From: JBBKWJ01 sp037968895
GTDB lineage: Bacteria; Actinomycetota; Acidimicrobiia; Acidimicrobiales; SZUA-35
Length of the DNA stretch: 30,637 nt
NCBI GenBank assembly: GCA_037968895.1
Contig: JBBKWJ010000132.1
Coordinates: 1-30,637, forward strand
Direction of reading: 5' to 3'
A model generated the notes under the pieces. It was not told the origin of the DNA. It did not search any database and worked only from the letters and a program-made list of their open reading frames with translations. The first letter of the stretch is position 1. Each line of letters starts with the position of its first letter. Below are positions 1 through 6,413 of the stretch, one piece after another. The position numbers and the translations under genes were made by a program.

Positions 1-150
1 TGTGGTGCTCAGGTCGACATCGGTGAGATCCATGTCGGTGATTCCCTCAGCGGCGAGATATCCCGGCGGGTCAGATGCGTACGCTGCGGCCTCGGCCGGA
101 TCGCTGAACAGTCGTGTTAGTACGCCTTGTAGCATTTCGTTGATTTCCAT
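1..150 (-). CDS. IniB-like N-terminal domain protein (partial, 5' end only)
   Basis: Only the first 50 codons lie in the window; the frame is open to the left edge. The protein begins MEINEMLQGVLTRLFSDPAE and continues with AAAYASDPPGYLAAEGITDM. This short pattern (helix, 'F-x-DP-x-x-A-x-x-(Y/F)-x-x-DP', then 'L-x-x-x-G-(I/L)-T') resembles the N-terminal domain of mycobacterial IniB and related secreted or envelope-associated proteins. A good Shine-Dalgarno, GGAGGG, sits 7 nt before the ATG (158-163 on the plus strand). It lies downstream of an IniR-like regulator gene in the same orientation, which supports the assignment because IniR and IniB are neighbours in mycobacteria. In mycobacteria the next genes are the dynamin-like iniA and iniC; here they would lie outside the window. 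The role is unknown beyond the envelope-stress association of the family. Confidence 0.72.
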   Translation of the reverse strand, partial: MEINEMLQGVLTRLFSDPAEAAAYASDPPGYLAAEGITDMDLTDVDLSTT

Positions 151-204
151 TTTGGTTCCCTCCAACAGGTGGTTTGTTTGTGGTTGCTTTCCTTTGTGAT
201 TAGA

Positions 205-272
205 ACAATAAACCTGCGCTGCAGTCTTCAAATCGGGGACTACCCCAAGCCCATATGGGGATACTAGGGGAT
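205..272 (-). promoter_or_regulatory. Promoter and operator-like repeats of the IniB-like gene
   Basis: Reading the minus strand, a -10-like TATTGT (210-205) follows a -35-like TTTGAA (232-227) with a 16-nt spacer. Directly upstream lie two related G/C-tract motifs: GGGGTAGTCCCC (246-235) and ATCCCCTAGTATCCCC (272-257), with a small palindrome CCCATATGGG (250-259) between them. Placement just upstream of the -35 fits an activator site, and the adjacent IniR-like LuxR regulator is the obvious candidate ligand (inference). The rest of the 170-bp gap (151-320) shows no coding signal. Confidence 0.45.
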
Positions 273-320
273 CGTACGAATCACCGATAGCGCGACAGTA
301 AGCCGCTGGCCCGCAGCGCC

Positions 321-2669
321 TTATTGCGACGCCGCAGCTACGGCTGCGAGGAACTCGGCGCGCGACGTTGCGCCGAGCTTCTGTCGCGAGCGAGCGACGT
401 GGTGTTCGACTGTCTTCGGGGAGATGAAGAGCTGAGCTCCTATCTCCTTGTAGGTCTTGCCGTCAACGACGAGCTGCGCCACTTCGGCTTCACGCTCCGA
501 AAGACCGAGCGCCATGAGGCCATCGCCGGTCTCGACATCGGCGAGGTCTACTGATAGTCCGCGAGCAGCTTCGAGAAGTCGTCTGGCTGAGTTTGAATCT
601 GGATGATCGAGCGCACCCTGACCAAGCAGGCGAGAACCTTCCCATGAGTCACCGCAATCACCAAGTTCGGTTGCGACCGCTATGAGTTCGTCAACGTCGG
701 CTTCTCCGTCCATCGCCAGAACCCACAACGGCGCGGCCTTCACTCGGGCATACGAGCGGCGATCGTCAGGAGCGAGTCCTGCGAGGTTGATTGCTTCGGC
801 GCTCGCCTGTCCACGATCTGCTCGCTGGATCGCGAGCTGAAAGCGCAGCCAAATCACAGAAACTGCACCCGGTGTTGCGGCAGGCTGCACCGCTACTTGC
901 CGTTCTAATTCAGCGACAACCTCATTGACGCGACGGTCGTCGCCGAGTTTCGCTCCGACAAGAAGAAGTTCGCCAAGCAGATCCAAGAGAAGCCACGATG
1001 CCGTCGGTCGGGCCAGCACGGCATCGGCCTCAAGCCATGCGTGCCGCATCCGTGTGGTGTCACCGGATCGCCGAGCCAGTCCCGCATTGAGTGCAGCTCG
1101 CACCAATCGAAGTCTGAAGTCGTATGGCTCCCCCTCCGCCTTGACGAGTTCAACCGCAGTCGCGTAGTCGCCCATGCGCATTCGGGCGAACGCTGCCACC
1201 GCGACGGCGGCGTCATACTCGGCCGGGCCGCCGACTCGTTGATCGACGGCTTCGTCGAGAAGCGTCGCTGCTCCTTGCTGGTCGCCGACAAGCAATCCGA
1301 CTAGGGCGCCGAGAAGATGAGGGGTAAGGCCGAATCCCGACTCGACGTTGTCGCTCGCAAGGAAGTTGTCGGCGAGGCCGGCGAGACGGCCAAATCCCTG
1401 AGCAGCGCTGCCTCGGCTGACGAGTCCGATCGCATCGATGATGCCGCCTACAAGCGAGCCGTCGTCGGAAGTCGGGGCCGCGTTTTGACCGACGAGGATC
1501 GAGGCAAGCTGATGCAACTGTTCGCCGGCGAGAGTGGTCGGATTTCGTTGGGCGGCTAAGGGCCATCGCAAGCTTCGGAACTCACGAATCAGGGCCAGGT
1601 CATCGAAGTGCTCTGCTGCTTCGGCAATGCCACGCTCGACGACATCATTGAAGTCATTAAGCCCAAGCCGTAAGGAGAGGAACGCCAACAGTCGTTGATC
1701 GTCTGGTTCAAGCCCGGCCTGCGTGAGTGTGGCGAGCAACGATTGGGCCTCAGCAGGTTCGGTGTCGCACAGCTGCTTCGCTGCTTCGAGGATGAGGGTC
1801 GGATTAGTTGCCTCCGCTCCGGCGAGATGTCGCGCCGCTGCCACCGCATCGGTCGCCGCCAACGTGCGGATGACATCGCGGCGAAGAGCCTGACGGTCGT
1901 CGGCAGTGAAGTCGGCGGCAATACACGTTGCGGCGAGCCGGACAAGGCGCCCCGCGGAGTCGAGCAGCCCACTGGAGCGAAGCGAACGCTCAGCATCGGC
2001 CGCGACAAGCGAGGGATCGAGAGCCCCTGCCGCAACGTCCATCGAAAGCTCTGAGTCAAAGGCCAGCAAGCGAGCGAGCCCGTGCCCGCCAGGGCCAGCC
2101 TGGCGCACCCTGGCTACCAACTGTTCGACAAGGCCGGGAGCCATCGGGGCATCTTCTTCGCCGAGCAAGGCAAGGTCGCCAAGATCGACGATGTCACGCA
2201 GCAGTGCTGGCGATCCGCCGGTCCACTCATGCGCGACCTCGACAAGTGAGTTGTTTGCTGGGCGATCGAGCATCTTTGCCAGCCGCACCCCCGAGCCCTC
2301 GAGGTCAAGCGGACCGAGCCGAGTTGGGGTTGCCATTTCGCTCAGGATGTCACCGAGGACACTTACGAGGTCGGAGTTGGGGAACGGGCGCCGGGCCCCC
2401 CAGATGGCGATGTCGTTGGCCTTGGCGATGATTGCGTCGGCGCACTCGTCTGTCATCCATTGGAAGTCGTCGAGGATGAGCAACTCGGGGTCGTCACGGA
2501 ACGCACTCGTGAATTGGTTGAGATCGATTGGCCGACCAGCGCGTCCGACGAGGCGCGCCGTACGGGCATCGACGTCAGCCAGCCATTCGCGCAGCAGCGT
2601 TGACTTTCCTGTTCCTCCTACGCCGATCACCAATCGGTGTTCCAACGCAGCCCCCTCGCCAGCATTCAT
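321..2669 (-). CDS. IniR-like ATPase / LuxR-family transcriptional regulator
   Basis: This 782-residue protein pairs an N-terminal STAND/AAA-type ATPase with a C-terminal LuxR (GerE) helix-turn-helix. The Walker A loop GVGGTGKST is at residues 16-24 and the Walker B strand LLILDD at about 63-68. A long alpha-helical, Ala/Leu-rich middle (about 250-720) is probably TPR-like. The DNA-binding domain starts at about 722 (LSEREAEVAQLVVDGKTYKE) and contains the typical ISPKTVEHHV recognition helix. The size and two-ended architecture match mycobacterial IniR, the ATPase regulator of the cell-envelope-stress iniBAC genes. The IniB-like gene just downstream supports that reading; otherwise it would be a general LAL-type regulator. 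It starts 41 nt downstream of the desaturase stop on the same strand, so some co-transcription is possible. Confidence 0.78.
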   Translation of the reverse strand: MNAGEGAALEHRLVIGVGGTGKSTLLREWLADVDARTARLVGRAGRPIDLNQFTSAFRDDPELLILDDFQWMTDECADAIIAKANDIAIWGARRPFPNSDLVSVLGDILSEMATPTRLGPLDLEGSGVRLAKMLDRPANNSLVEVAHEWTGGSPALLRDIVDLGDLALLGEEDAPMAPGLVEQLVARVRQAGPGGHGLARLLAFDSELSMDVAAGALDPSLVAADAERSLRSSGLLDSAGRLVRLAATCIAADFTADDRQALRRDVIRTLAATDAVAAARHLAGAEATNPTLILEAAKQLCDTEPAEAQSLLATLTQAGLEPDDQRLLAFLSLRLGLNDFNDVVERGIAEAAEHFDDLALIREFRSLRWPLAAQRNPTTLAGEQLHQLASILVGQNAAPTSDDGSLVGGIIDAIGLVSRGSAAQGFGRLAGLADNFLASDNVESGFGLTPHLLGALVGLLVGDQQGAATLLDEAVDQRVGGPAEYDAAVAVAAFARMRMGDYATAVELVKAEGEPYDFRLRLVRAALNAGLARRSGDTTRMRHAWLEADAVLARPTASWLLLDLLGELLLVGAKLGDDRRVNEVVAELERQVAVQPAATPGAVSVIWLRFQLAIQRADRGQASAEAINLAGLAPDDRRSYARVKAAPLWVLAMDGEADVDELIAVATELGDCGDSWEGSRLLGQGALDHPDSNSARRLLEAARGLSVDLADVETGDGLMALGLSEREAEVAQLVVDGKTYKEIGAQLFISPKTVEHHVARSRQKLGATSRAEFLAAVAAASQ

Positions 2670-2710
2670 CTCATGATTGTGGCAGACCGAACGGGCCGGT
2701 GCCGATTTCG

Positions 2711-3625
2711 CTACGCCGCCGCTTCTGCCTTCTCGCGGCGCGCCTTCATGCGGCCGGCAACCCGAGCGGTCTTCTCGATATAGGCCATGATCCGCTCGCG
2801 CGCAGCTTCAGCGTCCCCGTCTAAGCCCTCTAGTTCGCCCACCCCCCAGTACTTAACCACTACTGGGTCGAGGATCTGTTCGTAGTGGGCAACGAAGTCG
2901 TAGATACCAGCGTTGGCGATTGCCTTTGCGTGTTGGTGGAAATCGGGAATGCCAACTCCTGGCATCGCAAAGTCGGTTACCTGCTTCTCCAGGGCGATGA
3001 CCATCGCCGATGGGTCAATAGCGAAGCCGGCCTGTGCGATGTCGCGATAGAAAAGGAAGTGGTGGTTCTCGTCTTGAGCAACGCGACGCATGATGTCGTA
3101 GCCAGCAGGATCTTCCATCCGCTTGCCGGTGTTGCGATGGCTGATGCGGGTGGCGAGTTCCTGCATCGTGACATAGAGCATTCCTGCGGCGGCTGACTCT
3201 GGCTCCGGAACCTGCCCACCGCTCATCTGGGTCATCCGCCCCTTCTCTAGCGCTACCGGATCGATGCTGCGGGTAACGGTGAGGTAGTCGCGGATCGCAA
3301 TCGCGTGGCGACCTTCTTCGGCCGTCCAGCGCCGAACCCACTCGCCCCAGGCGCCGTCTTTGCCAAACATGCGCTCAATGTCACGGAAATAATACGGAAG
3401 GTTGTCTTCAGTAAGAAGGTTGACAAACAGTGCGCTCCGAATGTCGGCTGGCACGTTGGCGTCTTCGGGTGACCATTCGTAGTCAGCTTCGAAGTCGCGG
3501 CCGCGGCTGTATGGCACAAGTGTGTGCGGGTGCCACTCTTTCGTAGCGGCCAGGTGGCGTTCGAGAAGCTTCTCAGCCGTTGGTTCGAGTTCGGAAAGGA
3601 ATGCGACGTCTGCGGAAATCACCAT
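2711..3625 (-). CDS. Acyl-ACP desaturase (ferritin-like diiron, DesA type)
   Basis: The protein is a soluble stearoyl-ACP-type desaturase of 304 residues, which introduces a double bond into an acyl chain carried on ACP, using O2 and reduced ferredoxin or a similar donor. Both diiron half-sites are visible: a Glu in LLTEDNLPYY with the EEGRH motif, and a Glu in TMQELATRISH with the DENHH motif. Length and motif order match actinobacterial DesA1/DesA2-like proteins. A perfect 30-bp palindrome ends 6 nt before the ATG, so expression is likely controlled by a repressor binding over the start region. There is no convincing Shine-Dalgarno; a TAGGCT box inside the palindrome may be the -10. The acyl-ACP thioesterase encoded nearby fits a local lipid-metabolism theme. 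Confidence 0.9.
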   Translation of the reverse strand: MVISADVAFLSELEPTAEKLLERHLAATKEWHPHTLVPYSRGRDFEADYEWSPEDANVPADIRSALFVNLLTEDNLPYYFRDIERMFGKDGAWGEWVRRWTAEEGRHAIAIRDYLTVTRSIDPVALEKGRMTQMSGGQVPEPESAAAGMLYVTMQELATRISHRNTGKRMEDPAGYDIMRRVAQDENHHFLFYRDIAQAGFAIDPSAMVIALEKQVTDFAMPGVGIPDFHQHAKAIANAGIYDFVAHYEQILDPVVVKYWGVGELEGLDGDAEAARERIMAYIEKTARVAGRMKARREKAEAAA

Positions 3626-3631
3626 AGTTCC

Positions 3632-3661
3632 GACAGCCTACCTACCGGTAGGTAGGCTGTC
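3632..3661. promoter_or_regulatory. Perfect 30-bp palindrome, probable TetR-type operator
   Basis: The half site GACAGCCTACCTACC is followed directly by its exact reverse complement, centred at 3646/3647. The CTACCGGTAG-like core resembles operators of TetR-family repressors (family knowledge, not a match to a named regulator). It lies 6 nt upstream of the desaturase ATG and overlaps the region where its -10 should be, so binding would block transcription. No TetR gene is present in the window, so the regulator would act from elsewhere. Confidence 0.75.
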
Positions 3662-3753
3662 ACCTACGCTCCAAAACTCTTTCCTCGCCACGGCTTGTGG
3701 GTAATCGACCGCTTGAGGTAAACAAAGCCGCCAAGGCGTGCAATAGTAGGAGA

Positions 3754-4122
3754 ATGTATGACGGCACCGCCGACCAATTGAGCGTGTCGTTCCCAGCCAC
3801 CGAACAATTTGTTCGACTGGGTCGAGTCACGGTCTCTGGCCTTGCACTCCGCTTGGGAATCGACCTACGGGTAGTCGAAAACCTGCGCCTCGCGGTTGAC
3901 GCTGCGACAAAACGGCTCAGCGGGCCTGGGTCCATCATGCTTCAGGCGACGTGGGAACCAGGCCACTTCGCAATCGATCTTGTCAACGAATCGATCACAA
4001 TTGATCCTGTCGTTGCCGCCCAACTCACCGCCGAACTGACTCTGCTCGTTGACGAAGCCAAAATCAATGCCAACCATGTCGTATTCGCGGTCGAGGACGA
4101 GGCTCAGATCCCACCGATCTAG
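3754..4122 (+). CDS. Small RsbW-like (HATPase-type) protein, apparently degenerate
   Basis: From the ATG at 3754 this encodes 122 residues. The N-terminal stretch SFPATEQFVRLGRVTVSGLA, followed by 'LRLGIDLRVVENLRLAVDAA', matches the start of anti-sigma factor / serine kinase domains of the RsbW type, where helix 1 is followed by the N-box. The N-box is altered: the usual 'E-A-C-T-N' reads 'D-A-A-T-K', and no glycine-rich ATP lid is seen, so ATP binding or kinase activity is doubtful. AGGAG lies almost against the ATG (only 1-2 nt away), which is too close for a normal site; an upstream in-frame GTG at 3697 is an alternative start, but the family similarity begins after 3754. It converges on dut, and the palindrome CTAG at 4119-4122 supplies both stop codons. 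The partner sigma factor is unknown. Confidence 0.6.
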   Translation: MYDGTADQLSVSFPATEQFVRLGRVTVSGLALRLGIDLRVVENLRLAVDAATKRLSGPGSIMLQATWEPGHFAIDLVNESITIDPVVAAQLTAELTLLVDEAKINANHVVFAVEDEAQIPPI

Positions 4123-4553
4123 CCAGAACTGCCGAATCCCTGCTCACCACGATCATCTGGTGCTGCGGGGAGTGTGTCGACCACAACCAGTTCGAGTTCA
4201 GGGACGGGAATCACCATGAGTTGGGCGATCCGTTGGCCCCGCTCGATCTCAACCGTCTCGTGAGAATAGTTGATGAGAATGACCTTTATCTCACCGCGGT
4301 ATCCCGAATCGATGAGCCCAGGAGAGTTTGCAACAGCGATCCCTTGGTTCAGTGCCAATCCCGAACGTGAAAGCACGAGTCCGGCGGCACCGACCGGAAT
4401 GGCAATCGCGAAGCCGGTGGGTATGAGAGCCCGTTCGCCTGGTCGAATCGAAGCCGAAGTGCGCGCCGGCAGGTCGGCGGCCGCGTCACCAGCACGCATC
4501 GGGCGTGGGACCGGCAAGTCGGGATCTAGCTGTTGAAGTGAGACGCGTAGCAC
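4119..4553 (-). CDS. dut: dUTP diphosphatase (dUTPase)
   Basis: It hydrolyses dUTP to dUMP and pyrophosphate, keeping uracil out of DNA and feeding dTMP synthesis. At 144 residues it is a normal trimeric dUTPase. All five motifs are present: AGDAAADL (1), SRSGLA (2), GLIDSGYRGEI (3, with the catalytic Asp and Tyr), RGQRIAQLMV (4) and the C-terminal arm RGEQGFGSSG (5). Motif 1 has AAADL where AGYDL is more usual, and motif 2 has Ser for Pro. The start is a GTG preceded by TAGCCT and 6 nt, suggesting a leaderless transcript. It is divergent from orn with only 34 nt between the starts. Confidence 0.95.
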   Translation of the reverse strand: MLRVSLQQLDPDLPVPRPMRAGDAAADLPARTSASIRPGERALIPTGFAIAIPVGAAGLVLSRSGLALNQGIAVANSPGLIDSGYRGEIKVILINYSHETVEIERGQRIAQLMVIPVPELELVVVDTLPAAPDDRGEQGFGSSG

Positions 4554-4587
4554 CTCTTGAGGCTAGTCGGCGCTAGCGTGCACCCTC
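4554..4587. promoter_or_regulatory. 34-bp divergent promoter between dut and orn
   Basis: The dut start (GTG, ending at 4553) and the orn start (GTG at 4588) are separated by 34 nt. TAGCCT (4565-4560, minus) lies 6 nt before the dut start, and TAGCGT (4574-4579, plus) lies 8 nt before the orn start. Both fit the TANNNT -10 of leaderless actinobacterial promoters. Any -35 elements would have to sit around or inside the opposite gene's start. Confidence 0.5.
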
Positions 4588-5160
4588 GTGCTTGCTTGGA
4601 TGGATCTAGAAATGACGGGCCTCGACCCGAACGCAAACGTGATCGTAGAAATTGCGACCCTGATCACCGACGACGATCTTGAGATTGTGGCTGAGGGGCC
4701 AGAGCTCATCATCCACGCGACTGACGAGCAACTGGCGCTCATGGACCCGGTTGTCGTCAAGATGCACACCAAGTCTGGTCTCTTGCCCGCCATCAAGGCT
4801 TCGACCGTCACACTCGACGACGCAACGGCCCAGACTCTGGCCTTCCTCAAGGCTCATATCCCTGAGGAACGATCGGTGCCGCTCTGCGGTAACTCGATCG
4901 GCATGGACCGCCGTTTCCTGGCGGAATACATGCCTGATGTCGAGAACTACCTCCACTACCGATCCGTCGATGTGTCGACAATCAAGGAACTCGCACGACG
5001 CTGGTACCCCGAGGTCCTGAGCGGCGCCCCGCGCAAGGGCGCAAGCCACCGAGCGCTCGACGACATCAAAGAGAGCATCAACGAGCTTCGCCATTATCGC
5101 ACTTCGGTGTTTCTGCCAATCGCTATCGGTTCGCCCGCCGAAACCACCCCCGCTGAATAG
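4588..5160 (+). CDS. orn: Oligoribonuclease
   Basis: This DEDDh 3'-5' exoribonuclease degrades short RNA oligonucleotides (2-5 nt), including pGpG, to mononucleotides. The 190-residue protein has the ordered motifs: ExoI WMDLEMTGLD near residue 5, ExoII around CGNSIGMDRRFL, the SVDVSTIKEL segment, and ExoIII HRALDDIKES with the catalytic His. Family length is about 180-215. The GTG start is the only one that leaves the first catalytic Asp at its usual distance from the N-terminus. It ends back to back with the convergent thioesterase gene, with no intergenic base. Confidence 0.95.
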   Translation: MLAWMDLEMTGLDPNANVIVEIATLITDDDLEIVAEGPELIIHATDEQLALMDPVVVKMHTKSGLLPAIKASTVTLDDATAQTLAFLKAHIPEERSVPLCGNSIGMDRRFLAEYMPDVENYLHYRSVDVSTIKELARRWYPEVLSGAPRKGASHRALDDIKESINELRHYRTSVFLPIAIGSPAETTPAE

Positions 5161-5907
5161 CTAAGGCAGTTCGTATAGCGAAGCCGAAGCGGGACTCTTC
5201 CCGTTGACGAGCCACCACGCGTCGAGGCCATCCGCGTGACGCGCCACTGCGAGCTCGACCTCGTTCTGGTGTGAGATCCCCGCTCCGTACTCGATTGTCG
5301 CCCGAAACGGGTAGCGAAGCGGCGTCGGCTGCTCGCTCATCAGCTCCTCGACAACAGACCAATACGATGCGTTGTTGACGTGATCAAATACGTCGATATC
5401 AACAACTCGAAGGGGCCACGAACGGCGTTCGCCGTTTTCAGGCGGAGGACGGTGTGATTGGCGGGCGCCGACCTGTCGACCGGCGGCCGCTTCGCCATAG
5501 ATCTCAATGAACTGCTCGCTCAGCTGCTTCGGACGTCCAGAGTCAGGGTCGATATGAACCCAGAGCGTGGCCACGTCGTAACGTGCTCCTTCGCTACCGG
5601 TAACCACGATCCGCCGTTCTGCCCAGCGCCGGCCGAGGCCTGAGCAAAACGTTGTACACGTCAATGTCTCCTGAAACGTTGCGGAAACGAATACATCAAC
5701 CGTGGTTCGCCTCACGACCCAGGCCAGGTCGTCCTTCAGCGCGGCGTCACTCGTATCGTCGTTCGAAACGTCTTGGGTATAGCGCGTGAGTGCATCGAGA
5801 CGAAGTCGTCCTTGGCGATCTACATCGCCCAATCGAACCGGCACGACCATCGAAAACCTGCGCCCTACCTGGGGTAGCTCCGCCAGCGGTTCGTAGTCGC
5901 GATCCAT
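5161..5907 (-). CDS. Acyl-ACP thioesterase-like protein (double hotdog)
   Basis: The 248 residues form two tandem hotdog domains of the FatA/acyl-ACP thioesterase family, which release free fatty acids from acyl-ACP (family knowledge). The first domain begins RFSMVVPVRLGDVDRQGRL; the second contains the diagnostic DVFDHVNNASYWSVVEE (about residue 190), holding the conserved Asp/His/Asn cluster. The C-terminal half keeps the beta-sheet pattern but the substrate cannot be read from sequence. TAGGGT (5920-5915, minus) sits 7 nt before the ATG, so the transcript may be leaderless. It is divergent from the whiB7 leader. A more general acyl-CoA/ACP thioesterase is the alternative. Confidence 0.85.
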   Translation of the reverse strand: MDRDYEPLAELPQVGRRFSMVVPVRLGDVDRQGRLRLDALTRYTQDVSNDDTSDAALKDDLAWVVRRTTVDVFVSATFQETLTCTTFCSGLGRRWAERRIVVTGSEGARYDVATLWVHIDPDSGRPKQLSEQFIEIYGEAAAGRQVGARQSHRPPPENGERRSWPLRVVDIDVFDHVNNASYWSVVEELMSEQPTPLRYPFRATIEYGAGISHQNEVELAVARHADGLDAWWLVNGKSPASASLYELP

Positions 5908-5914
5908 CGTTCGG

Positions 5915-5920
5915 ACCCTA
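5915..5920 (-). promoter_or_regulatory. -10 box of the thioesterase gene (leaderless)
   Basis: TAGGGT on the minus strand matches TANNNT and lies 7 nt before the ATG, the spacing expected when transcription begins at the start codon. No clear -35 is visible. Confidence 0.4.
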
Positions 5921-5935
5921 TCTACAGTCGCTGAG

Positions 5936-5952
5936 TTTTAATTCAGTTGACA
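5936..5952 (+). promoter_or_regulatory. Candidate whiB7 leader promoter: AT-rich block plus TTGACA
   Basis: A TTTTAATT-type block (5936-5943) lies 3 nt upstream of a perfect -35 hexamer TTGACA (5947-5952). In mycobacteria, WhiB7 with SigA activates promoters with an AT-rich patch just upstream of the -35, including its own (established knowledge). A clear -10 at 17 nt is missing; TAGACA at 5975 would need a 22-nt spacer. The resulting leader to the whiB7 start would be over 400 nt. Confidence 0.5.
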
Positions 5953-6060
5953 TCGCTACCGATTCGTAGTTCGGTAGACACCCAACGCAGCGATGCTCTC
6001 GAGCGGCGTCTGCGACACACATTCTGATCTCGGCTTAGCCACAGATCGCCAACTACACCG

Positions 6061-6068
6061 AAGGAGGT
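6061..6068 (+). promoter_or_regulatory. Strong Shine-Dalgarno of the whiB7 upstream ORF
   Basis: AAGGAGGT is a full-length match to the anti-SD and lies 9 nt before the ATG at 6078. It is the strongest ribosome binding site I see in the window, which argues that the short ORF is really and efficiently translated. Confidence 0.75.
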
Positions 6069-6077
6069 GCGACCCAG

Positions 6078-6311
6078 ATGAATATTCAACAGCGCAATCT
6101 GAATCAGACACCCGAAGCCGCATCTCTTTGTGAATTCGCGATGTCTGTAGCCTCGGCCACGTCGTGCACCAGCCACGCCAAGACCCGTGCCACGGCGACC
6201 TATTACAACGCCAACGCGACCAACGCCCGCGCAACCGGCACCAATGGCTTCTGGCTCCACGCCCCGATTTTCGGCACGAAGCACCACTCCAGGTGGAAGA
6301 GACCCGACTGA
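6078..6311 (+). CDS. whiB7 leader peptide / upstream ORF (77 codons)
   Basis: The 77-codon ORF starts 9 nt after a perfect AAGGAGGT and ends 25 nt before an intrinsic terminator, which in turn lies 38 nt before whiB7. The peptide is rich in Thr, Ala and Asn in its middle (ATATYYNANATNARATGTNG) with a basic end (KHHSRWKRPD); I recognise no domain, signal peptide or membrane segment. Its layout matches the upstream ORFs of mycobacterial and other actinobacterial whiB7 genes, where slowed translation by ribosome-targeting drugs prevents terminator formation. The last codons overlap a sequence able to pair with the terminator's 5' arm. Its job is therefore probably regulatory translation rather than a functional peptide, although the latter cannot be excluded. 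Confidence 0.7.
   Translation: MNIQQRNLNQTPEAASLCEFAMSVASATSCTSHAKTRATATYYNANATNARATGTNGFWLHAPIFGTKHHSRWKRPD
6287..6296 (+). promoter_or_regulatory. Candidate antiterminator strand in the whiB7 leader
   Basis: CTCCAGGTGG can pair with CCACTGGAG (6341-6349) as nine base pairs with one bulged G. That target is most of the 5' arm of the terminator stem, so the two structures exclude each other. It lies within the last codons of the leader ORF: a ribosome at the stop codon would partly cover it, while one stalled earlier would leave it free. Found by eye, with no energy calculation. Confidence 0.45.
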
Positions 6312-6336
6312 TCTAACTGATCTGTCTGAACGTCTT

Positions 6337-6375
6337 GAAGCCACTGGAGCAAAGCCCAGTGGCTTCTTTGTTTTT
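6337..6375 (+). terminator. Intrinsic terminator (attenuator) between leader ORF and whiB7
   Basis: A perfect 11-bp stem, GAAGCCACTGG (6337-6347) with CCAGTGGCTTC (6356-6366), closes an 8-nt loop that may itself add two G-C pairs. It is followed directly by TTTGTTTTT. Strand and position, just upstream of whiB7, make it a transcription attenuator rather than an ordinary 3' end. Confidence 0.85.
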
Positions 6376-6413
6376 CCCGCCAAGCACCACCTTCTCAGCA
6401 ACGGATCAGATCA

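Noticed and set aside
2..199. Forward ORF of 65 codons at the left edge
   Set aside because: It overlaps the IniB-like gene on the other strand, which has a good ribosome binding site and a recognisable domain; the forward reading has neither.
5943..6401. Reverse ORFs across the whiB7 leader
   Set aside because: They lack ribosome binding sites and family similarity, and overlap the forward leader ORF, which has a perfect Shine-Dalgarno.
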